Shown here: positions 1 to 5,199 of the stretch, piece by piece
Numbering within the stretch: the first letter of the stretch is position 1
How the letters are laid out: the number at the start of each line of letters is the position of its first letter
Notes under the pieces: generated by a model
Told to the model about the DNA's origin: nothing
Databases searched by the model: none
Seen by the model: the letters and a program-made list of their open reading frames with translations, nothing else
Position numbers and translations under genes: made by a program
Source of the DNA: Woeseiaceae bacterium
Lineage (GTDB): Bacteria; Pseudomonadota; Gammaproteobacteria; Steroidobacterales; Woeseiaceae
Reading direction: 5' to 3'
Assembly: GCA_013138675.1 (NCBI GenBank)
Contig: WTCH01000259.1
Coordinates: 1-5,199, forward strand
Length of the DNA: 5,199 nucleotides

Positions 1-595
1 ACGAATCGCGGCTCGATGCGCTCAAGGAAGTGCTCGCGCCGGTACTGACAGCATCGGGCGGTACATAGTCAAAGATAAATGTGATTCGGTCCTCGCCACC
101 CTTGTTCATGACTGAATGCGTCTTCTGATTATTCAGTTCGTAAGCCTGGCCAACCTGCAGTTGGTACGGTTGTCCATCGATCATGAACCGTACTCGGGGG
201 TTAGTCGTGATCGGCACGTGGATGCGGTGCCCACAATGAAATGAAGGGTGCCGATCCACATGCGGAGTGATTTTCTTTCCCGACAGGAGCTTGGCAGCCA
301 TCGCCCGAATGACTGTGCCGCCAGTCGGATACAGCCGGGAAATGATGTCGTTCATCAAGGGCAGCGCAACGTCTGCCAGCCTGGGCCAGCCGGGCTCCTG
401 GGAGACGACGATGTCCGGCCATCTATCCAGATCCACAAACACGAGCACAATAGACTCGGTGTCATAGTGCACGTCAAAAGCTTCCTGGCGATACTGGTCT
501 TCCTTCCACGCAGCTTCTTCCTGGGCCAGAATTGCCTCTCGCAAGGCCGTCGAGTCGATGGGTCCGAGTTCACGCAATGGTGTGTCGATGTTCAT
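1..595 (-). CDS. Aspartyl/asparaginyl beta-hydroxylase-like 2OG-Fe(II) oxygenase, C-terminus cut by window edge
   Basis: The reading frame is open for 198 codons from an ATG at 595-593 to base 1, with no stop, so the C-terminus lies outside the window. Counting from that ATG, a central block has the look of PF05118: H112-V-D114, then GHRIHVPITTNP (122-133), a Gly-x-x-Tyr-Glu-x-Asn-Asn stretch (about 148-155), H160, and R170 ten residues later, followed by an IFDYVPP end. Family knowledge makes H112, D114 and H160 the iron ligands and R170 the 2-oxoglutarate carboxylate binder. Members hydroxylate Asp/Asn side chains in proteins or act on small molecules; the substrate here cannot be read. No signal peptide or membrane segment is seen, so it is probably cytoplasmic. 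An in-frame ATG at 658-656 would add 21 residues and has a weak GAGAG upstream. I prefer 595 because the extension is low-complexity with rare-looking codons and because it leaves room for promoters; 595 itself has no Shine-Dalgarno sequence. The gene is divergent from the oxidoreductase operon. Confidence 0.8.
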   Translation of the reverse strand, partial: MNIDTPLRELGPIDSTALREAILAQEEAAWKEDQYRQEAFDVHYDTESIVLVFVDLDRWPDIVVSQEPGWPRLADVALPLMNDIISRLYPTGGTVIRAMAAKLLSGKKITPHVDRHPSFHCGHRIHVPITTNPRVRFMIDGQPYQLQVGQAYELNNQKTHSVMNKGGEDRITFIFDYVPPDAVSTGASTSLSASSRDS

Positions 596-716
596 AGGCG
601 CAAATATATGAGAATTGACCGCCGCTGGCGAGCCTGAGCGTGTAGGCACGGAAGTCATGGCATCATGCGCTCTCTAGCGTACAAGCGGTAGAAAAACAAC
701 AAACGGACCGTGGGGT
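596..716. promoter_or_regulatory. Divergent intergenic region, presumed promoters for both directions
   Basis: This is the only space from which the plus-strand operon and the minus-strand oxygenase gene could both be transcribed. It is 121 bases if the oxygenase starts at 595, or 58 if it starts at 658. I see no convincing sigma70 pair. A TTGACC at 615-620 on the plus strand has no good -10 box at normal spacing. On the minus strand, TATATT (608-603) ends seven bases before the ATG at 595, which would suit a leaderless transcript, but it lacks a matching -35 box. The promoter role rests on gene arrangement alone. Confidence 0.3.
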
Positions 717-2255
717 TTGAAACAGTACGATTCAATCATTATTGGCGCTGGCCATAATGGCTTGGTGTGCGCTGCCTATTTGGCGCGCGATGGCCAGCGC
801 GTGCTCGTGCTTGAAGCGGCAGGTGCGCCGGGCGGCCTGGCGGCAAATCGTGAATTTCATCCCGGATTTCATGCATCAGTCGCTCACTCCACCAGCCATT
901 TCTCAAAAAAAATAGCGACTGACCTCAATCTCGCCGCACACGGGCTTGATAAAACAGCAAATCAAATGGCGACAATAGGGCTGGGCGCCAATGGCGAGCA
1001 CGTCATTGTCGATCGGGGCGCATTGAGCGGAGCCGGAGGCGACGACAATGGCGCTTACCAGGACTACATGCGGCTCATGCGCCGGTTTGCCGATGCGTTG
1101 AAACCTTCTTGGATGAAGACCATGCCACGTATTGGTGGCACCGGCGTGTCCGATTTGCTGACCTTTGCACAGATGGGCCTCAAGATTCGTGGCCTCGGCA
1201 AGAAGGACATGCAGGAATTCATGCGAATCGCGACGTTGCCGATGCGCGACCTCATGGACGAAAACTTCGACGACGAACTCGTCAAGGCTACGTTGAGCTG
1301 GGATGGATTGATCGGTGCGAAGATGGCGCCGCGTTCGCCGAACAGTGCCGTACTCGCATTGCTCTATCGCCTCGCCGAAGACGGTAATCACTCCATTCCG
1401 TCGGGCGGGGTCAGCGGGCTGATAAATGCCCTCGCCGCTTCGGCAACTGCATCGGGCGCTGAGATTCGATGTGATGCAATAGTCGATCGCGTGCTGATCA
1501 ACAGCAATGAGAACGGCCTGGTGGCCAGTGGCGTGCAACTGGCTGACGGCGAAAAGATCGAAGCGAGCAACGTCATCTCCGCCGCAGACCCCAAGACCAC
1601 TTTTCTCAATCTCGTCGGCGTCGAAAACCTCGACATCGGATTTACCAATCGCGTGCAGCGACTGCGTTGCGATGGCTATGTCGCAAAGCTACACCTGGCG
1701 CTTAATGGCCTCCCTGGCTTCACGGGGCTCGACAAGCCCGATGGCCGCATGATCGTTGCGCCCGCAATGGATGCGATCGAGTTCGCGTTTGACCACGCCA
1801 AGTATGGCGAGTGTCCCAACAATCCGGTTCTGGAAGTCGTCATTCCGAGCATGCACGGCACATCTATGGCGCCGGACGGTCAACACGTTCTGTCAGCGCA
1901 CATCATGTACGTGCCGTATGCGTTGAAGGGCGGCTGGACCGATGCTGCCCGCGACGAGATGTGCGATCGCGCGATCGATACTATCGCGCAGTATGCGCCA
2001 GGCATTCGCGAGCAAATCATTCAGAGCGAGTTCCTGACACCGGCGGACCTCGAACGCGACTATCGAGTGACGGGCGGCCATTGGCACCACACCGAATTCG
2101 CGACAGATCAGCTGCTGATGATGCGCCCCACCTATGGAGCCGCGCAGTACAACACGCCGATCCCTGGGCTATACCTCTGCAGTGCCGGAAGCCATCCCGG
2201 CGGCGACATCGTCGGAGCAGCGGGACATAACGCGGCGCGCGAGGTCCTGCGATGA
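717..2255 (+). CDS. FAD-dependent oxidoreductase, phytoene desaturase/PYROXD2-like (first of tandem pair)
   Basis: This 512-residue protein is a two-dinucleotide-binding-domain flavoprotein of the phytoene-dehydrogenase-like group (COG1233). The N-terminal Rossmann motif is G10-A-G12-H-N-G15, with E33 closing the second strand to bind the FAD ribose and G39-G40 after it. A GG-x5-AL-x7-GAEI segment (230-250) is the second FAD-contacting stretch, and the C-terminal seal is SHPGGDIVGAAGHNAAR (492-508). Such enzymes oxidise C-C or C-N bonds with FAD; the substrate is unknown. It probably acts in the cytoplasm, as no signal peptide is seen. The start is TTG at 717: there is no ATG or GTG in frame between the stop at 675-677 and the FAD motif, and the N-terminus lines up residue for residue with the downstream paralogue. 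The ribosome site is weak (GGA at 705-707). Its stop overlaps the next start as ATGA, which suggests translational coupling. It lacks the His-His segment that the next gene has in the middle of the protein. Confidence 0.9.
   Translation: MKQYDSIIIGAGHNGLVCAAYLARDGQRVLVLEAAGAPGGLAANREFHPGFHASVAHSTSHFSKKIATDLNLAAHGLDKTANQMATIGLGANGEHVIVDRGALSGAGGDDNGAYQDYMRLMRRFADALKPSWMKTMPRIGGTGVSDLLTFAQMGLKIRGLGKKDMQEFMRIATLPMRDLMDENFDDELVKATLSWDGLIGAKMAPRSPNSAVLALLYRLAEDGNHSIPSGGVSGLINALAASATASGAEIRCDAIVDRVLINSNENGLVASGVQLADGEKIEASNVISAADPKTTFLNLVGVENLDIGFTNRVQRLRCDGYVAKLHLALNGLPGFTGLDKPDGRMIVAPAMDAIEFAFDHAKYGECPNNPVLEVVIPSMHGTSMAPDGQHVLSAHIMYVPYALKGGWTDAARDEMCDRAIDTIAQYAPGIREQIIQSEFLTPADLERDYRVTGGHWHHTEFATDQLLMMRPTYGAAQYNTPIPGLYLCSAGSHPGGDIVGAAGHNAAREVLR
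2241..2244 (+). promoter_or_regulatory. Ribosome binding site of the second oxidoreductase gene
   Basis: GAGG lies seven bases before the ATG at 2252, inside the last codons of the preceding gene. With the ATGA stop/start overlap it supports this start and coupled translation of the two flavoproteins. Confidence 0.6.
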
Positions 2256-3871
2256 GCCATTACGACGCGATTGTCATTGGCGCAGGCCACAACGGTCTAA
2301 CCAACGCGGCCTACCTGGCGAAAGCCGGACTGAACGTCGTTGTGTTGGAGAAAAATGAGTATATCGGTGGTGCTGCCGTTACTCGTGAATTGCACGAGGG
2401 CTGGCATTATTCCAACTGCTCGTATGTCTGCAGCATGATGCGCCAGGCCATTCATCGAGACCTGGACCTTGCACGGCATGGCCTGATACTCGTGCCCTAC
2501 CTCGGCACGATTAATTTCGGCGATGGCGACGCGCGCCTGATCTCGTATCACGATGAAGAGGCCGCACACCTCGAGCTCAAACGACACTCGCCGCATGATG
2601 CGGATGCGATGCATCGGTTCCAGACTGATCTGACGCGGTACTCACAGCTAATCCGCAAAACCCTGATGCGCACGCCACCCGAACCCACCTCGTTCCGACC
2701 GCGCGACATCATGGAAATGCTGTGGTTGGCGAAAAAGTTCTGGGACCTGGGTGAGAAAGAAATCTACGAGTACGTGCGCTTCTTCACGATGAGCGCGGCC
2801 GAATACCTCGAAGACTATTTCGAGAATGACCTGATCATGGCGGCCATGGCCAGCCCGGGCATCATTGGTACCGCGCTGGGCGTCTACTCACCCGGCTCTT
2901 CATACATCCTGCTGCACCACGTGATGGGCGATGTCGATGGCAGCATCGGGGCCTGGGGTCTCGCTCGCGGCGGTATGGGCGCGATTTCCAAGTCAATCGC
3001 TTCGGCAGCACAGGAATTCGGCGCGGAGATCAGAACCGACTCGGGCGTCCAACAGGTACTCGTTAAGAACGGCAAGGCCTCTGGCGTTGTTCTTGAAAAC
3101 GGCGATGAGATCACGGCGCGAATCGTCGTCTCCAATCTCGATGCGAAGCGCACGTTTACGCGCATCATGGACAAGAACGATCTGCCTGATGGCATCTACG
3201 ACAAAGCGAAAAACTTCAAGATCCGCGGCTCGTCTGGCAAGGTCAATATCGCGCTATCCGGCATGCCGAAATTCACCGAAGTTCCCGACAACAAGTACGT
3301 AAACCGCGGCGGACAGACATTCTCCGGATCGCTCGAAACGATGGAGCGCGCCTACGACTGCTGGAAACGTGGCACATGGTCGGATAACCCGTTTATCGAA
3401 TCGGTCATTCCATCAGCCTGGGACCCGACCGTCGCGCCAGCGGGTCAGCACTGGATGTCGAATTTCGTACAGTACTGCCCACCCGAGCTCGCTGACGGAC
3501 CCTGGACACCTGAGAAACGCGACGCGTTTGGCGAGTCCGTCATCAGCAAGATCGAACGCTACAGTCCGGGGTTCAGAGACCTGATCGTGCACATGGAAGT
3601 ACGCACACCGCACGATATCGAAAACGAAATCGGCCTGACTGAAGGCAATATCTTCCAGGGCGAACTGACGATCGACCAGCTGTTCTTCAACCGTCCATTC
3701 CCCGGGTATGGCCAGTACCGCATGCCCGTGAAGAACATGTACATGTGCGGATCCTCGACCCATCCGGGCGGCGGCGTATCGGCTGTGTGCGGCGCCAATG
3801 CGGCGCGCGAAATCCTGATAGACCTGCGCAAGCCGAACACCGTGCCCGAAGACGACTTCTACGATGAGTAA
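2252..3871 (+). CDS. FAD-dependent oxidoreductase, PYROXD2-like (second of tandem pair)
   Basis: This 539-residue flavoprotein is of the same COG1233 group as its upstream neighbour, with 24 of the first 40 residues identical by eye. FAD motifs are G10-A-G12-H-N-G15, E33 and G39-G40 followed by AAVTRE; a GGMGAISKSIA helix (240-250) leading to GAEIR; and the C-terminal THPGGGVSAVCGANAAR (503-519). From memory it resembles the human mitochondrial protein PYROXD2 and its bacterial relatives more closely than carotenoid desaturases do, notably in the LLHHVMG (220-226) and GAWG (233-236) segments. The reaction is presumably flavin-dependent oxidation of an unidentified substrate, possibly an amine. 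No signal peptide or membrane helix is apparent. A GAGG sequence supports the ATG. It overlaps the upstream gene by four bases and ends three bases before the GcvT-like gene, so the three are almost surely co-transcribed. A carotenoid role is unlikely because no other crt gene is nearby and a folate enzyme is. Confidence 0.92.
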   Translation: MSHYDAIVIGAGHNGLTNAAYLAKAGLNVVVLEKNEYIGGAAVTRELHEGWHYSNCSYVCSMMRQAIHRDLDLARHGLILVPYLGTINFGDGDARLISYHDEEAAHLELKRHSPHDADAMHRFQTDLTRYSQLIRKTLMRTPPEPTSFRPRDIMEMLWLAKKFWDLGEKEIYEYVRFFTMSAAEYLEDYFENDLIMAAMASPGIIGTALGVYSPGSSYILLHHVMGDVDGSIGAWGLARGGMGAISKSIASAAQEFGAEIRTDSGVQQVLVKNGKASGVVLENGDEITARIVVSNLDAKRTFTRIMDKNDLPDGIYDKAKNFKIRGSSGKVNIALSGMPKFTEVPDNKYVNRGGQTFSGSLETMERAYDCWKRGTWSDNPFIESVIPSAWDPTVAPAGQHWMSNFVQYCPPELADGPWTPEKRDAFGESVISKIERYSPGFRDLIVHMEVRTPHDIENEIGLTEGNIFQGELTIDQLFFNRPFPGYGQYRMPVKNMYMCGSSTHPGGGVSAVCGANAAREILIDLRKPNTVPEDDFYDE

Positions 3872-3874
3872 GCC

Positions 3875-5074
3875 ATGACAACAACTGACCCATATGCCGG
3901 TGAGCGACCGAAGTTGACTGCGTTTTACCCGCGGGCGAAAGAGCTGAATATTCGCGACGCCTGGCAAGTCTGGAATGGCTACAAGTTCGCCGAGTGTTAC
4001 TACGACGGCGAATACGAGTATTTCTGTGTGCGCAATACTTGTGGCACCTATGACATTTGCCCGATGCAGAAGTATAAGATCAAAGGCCGCGACGCCGAGG
4101 CCATGCTCAATCGCATGGTGACGCGCGACGTCAAGAAGATTGGCCTGAATCGTGTCGCCTATTGTGTCTGGTGCACGGACGAAGGCCGCATGATCGACGA
4201 CGGGACGATCTTCAAGATCGCCGACGACAATTTCATGCTCACCTGTGGCAGTCCCTGCACGGCCTGGCTCAGGAAGGCGGCGTTCGGATTCGATGACGTT
4301 ACGGTAACGGATGTCACGGACGACATCGCCGCACTGGCGCTACAAGGACCGACGTCGTGCGCGACGCTAAAGAAGATGGGACTGGATGGCATTGACACAG
4401 CCAAACCGTTCGATATTCAGTTTTTTCCATTCCATGGCGAAACATTGATGGTGTCACGCACGGGTTTCACCGGCGATCTAGGCTATGAATTGTGGATTCC
4501 CACAAAGCTGGCAATACAGATGTGGGATGAGCTCTACACCGCGGGTGAAGACTATGGCATCCAGCCATTTGGCGAGACGGCAACGAATATGACCAGGCTC
4601 GAGGCCGGCTTCATCATGCCCGCGATGGAATTCAACGAAGCGCTTCGAACGGTCAACCTGAACCATGACCAGACACCCTTCGAACTCAGCCTTGGATGGC
4701 TAGTCGATTTTGACAAGCCGCATTTCAGCGGCCGCGCCGCTTTGCTCGAAGAGAAAAAGCGGGGTCCGAAGTACACGCTGACCAAGCTCGACATCGAAGG
4801 TAACAAGCCTGCTGAAGAGTCCTACATATACAACGACAAGCGGTGCAAGGGTAAGGAAGTTGGCTATGTCACGTCGGCCATGTGGTCACCCGCGGTCAAA
4901 GCCAATATCGCCCTGGCCATGATCAAGACCGAACATCTCGACGACGATCTCTGGGCCGAGATCTACTACGCGAAGGAGTTGCGCCAATACAGCCGTGTGG
5001 CCAGGTGCACTCGCAAAACCAAGCCGTTCTGGACGCCGCCGCGGGCACGAGCTACGCCACCCGCTGACTACTAA
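3875..5074 (+). CDS. GcvT-like aminomethyltransferase family protein (folate-binding)
   Basis: This 399-residue protein has the T-protein architecture. The N-terminal folate-binding half runs to about residue 260, with GRDAEAMLNRMVTRDV (71-86), a catalytic-type acidic pair in MIDDG (106-110), LALQGPT (154-160), RTGFTGDLGYE (195-205) and RLEAG (241-245). A C-terminal barrel follows, with LGWLVDFDKPHFSGR (273-287) and a VGYVTSAMWSP segment (329-339). In GcvT the aspartate of the equivalent DD and the glutamate of the RTGxTG motif position the methylene-amine and tetrahydrofolate; D108/D109 and E205 would fill those roles. The family includes GcvT, the DMSP demethylase DmdA and domains of dimethylglycine and sarcosine dehydrogenases. 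It is not clearly canonical GcvT: no gcvH or gcvP is adjacent and two flavoproteins are. It probably accepts a one-carbon unit onto folate. It is unusually cysteine-rich (11 residues, including C51, C56, C62 and a C97-x-x-C100 pair). The ribosome site is only a weak GAG at 3866-3868, so it may rely on coupling to the gene three bases upstream. Confidence 0.9.
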   Translation: MTTTDPYAGERPKLTAFYPRAKELNIRDAWQVWNGYKFAECYYDGEYEYFCVRNTCGTYDICPMQKYKIKGRDAEAMLNRMVTRDVKKIGLNRVAYCVWCTDEGRMIDDGTIFKIADDNFMLTCGSPCTAWLRKAAFGFDDVTVTDVTDDIAALALQGPTSCATLKKMGLDGIDTAKPFDIQFFPFHGETLMVSRTGFTGDLGYELWIPTKLAIQMWDELYTAGEDYGIQPFGETATNMTRLEAGFIMPAMEFNEALRTVNLNHDQTPFELSLGWLVDFDKPHFSGRAALLEEKKRGPKYTLTKLDIEGNKPAEESYIYNDKRCKGKEVGYVTSAMWSPAVKANIALAMIKTEHLDDDLWAEIYYAKELRQYSRVARCTRKTKPFWTPPRARATPPADY

Positions 5075-5199
5075 GATCGCTTTAGCCAGGCAGGCGCTTC
5101 GTAAACTTCCACGATTACTTCGTCGTCGGTACTGATCGGCCCTGCCGCTTCGACTACGCCGACCACACCACGTGTCAATTTTGCGGCTTTCGAGAAGGC
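5071..5199 (-). CDS. Probable MOSC-domain protein, C-terminal end only
   Basis: On the minus strand, 42 codons run in frame from the window edge to a TAG at 5073-5071. The peptide contains KLTRGVVGVVEAAGPISTDD and then EVIVEVYEAP. The pattern, an R-G-V-x-x-V-V-E strand, a short Gly turn, then D-D-E-V-x-V near the C-terminus, resembles the last strands of MOSC domains (molybdenum-cofactor-sulfurase C-terminal domain, as in YiiM/YcbX-type proteins). The diagnostic MOSC cysteine and N-terminal part lie outside the window, so cofactor binding cannot be judged. Its stop codon shares bases 5071-5073 with the end of the converging GcvT-like gene, a tail-to-tail overlap of four bases with no room for an ordinary terminator between them. 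No functional link to the operon is evident. The coding call is firm on frame and overlap; the family call is moderate. Confidence 0.6.
   Translation of the reverse strand, partial: AFSKAAKLTRGVVGVVEAAGPISTDDEVIVEVYEAPAWLKRS

Noticed and set aside
111..137. Inverted repeat ACTGAAT / ATTCAGT with a 13-base gap.
   Set aside because: It lies inside the oxygenase coding region, has only seven-base arms and no T-tract; chance is the simpler reading.
248..637. Plus-strand open frame of 129 codons opposite the oxygenase.
   Set aside because: The minus-strand frame there carries the iron and 2OG motifs and runs unbroken to the window edge; the plus-strand frame shows no family pattern.
615..646. 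Possible sigma70 promoter starting with TTGACC at 615-620 for the plus-strand operon.
   Set aside because: No acceptable -10 hexamer at 16-18 bases; the nearest candidate (TGTAGG, 641-646) has a spacing of 20 and a poor match.
667..680. Small hairpin GCGCT-CTCT-AGCG(T) in the divergent intergenic region.
   Set aside because: The stem is only four Watson-Crick pairs plus a possible G-U; too weak to call an operator or terminator.
905..912. A run of eight A residues inside the first oxidoreductase, in the phase of an A-AAA-AAA slippery site.
   Set aside because: A -1 slip meets a stop within four codons, and no downstream stem or pseudoknot is evident. The Lys-Lys-Ile codons are ordinary, so a programmed event is not supported.
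903..1538. Long antisense open frame (211 codons) opposite the first oxidoreductase.
   Set aside because: It is a shadow of the real gene: it has no recognisable motif and overlaps a frame with clear FAD-binding motifs.
717..3871. Carotenoid desaturase pair (crtI-like) as the function of the two flavoproteins.
   Set aside because: No phytoene synthase, cyclase or other carotenoid gene is present, the second protein has PYROXD2-type segments, and the pair is linked to a folate-binding protein.

Overview
The window looks like a piece of a proteobacterial chromosome: fairly GC-rich, tightly packed, with a four-base ATGA overlap between two genes and only three bases between the next pair. A free-living, probably environmental or marine gammaproteobacterium or alphaproteobacterium would fit, but nothing here fixes the taxon. 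No rRNA, tRNA, CRISPR array, insertion sequence or prophage gene is visible.

Layout. (1) Bases 1-595, minus strand: most of an aspartyl/asparaginyl beta-hydroxylase-like 2-oxoglutarate/Fe(II) oxygenase, cut at its C-terminus by the window edge. (2) Bases 596-716: a short divergent intergenic region. (3) Bases 717-5074, plus strand: a three-gene block. It holds two tandem FAD-dependent oxidoreductases of the phytoene-desaturase/PYROXD2 type (512 and 539 aa), followed by a GcvT/aminomethyltransferase-like folate-binding protein (399 aa). (4) Bases 5071-5199, minus strand: the last 42 codons and stop of a probable MOSC-domain protein, converging on the operon and overlapping its last stop codon.

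How the genes may work together. The operon pairs two flavoproteins with a protein of the T-protein fold that keeps the IDD acidic pair and the RTGxTGxxGYE folate-site motif. Known enzymes that join these two activities, such as dimethylglycine and sarcosine dehydrogenases, oxidise an N-methyl group on a flavin and pass the carbon to tetrahydrofolate. There the flavin domain is DAO-type and fused to the GcvT domain. Here it is amine-oxidase/phytoene-desaturase-type, duplicated and encoded separately. The most interesting reading is therefore a three-subunit, folate-coupled oxidative demethylation or C1-releasing system of unknown substrate. The protein families and gene arrangement are read from the sequence; the shared function is inference.
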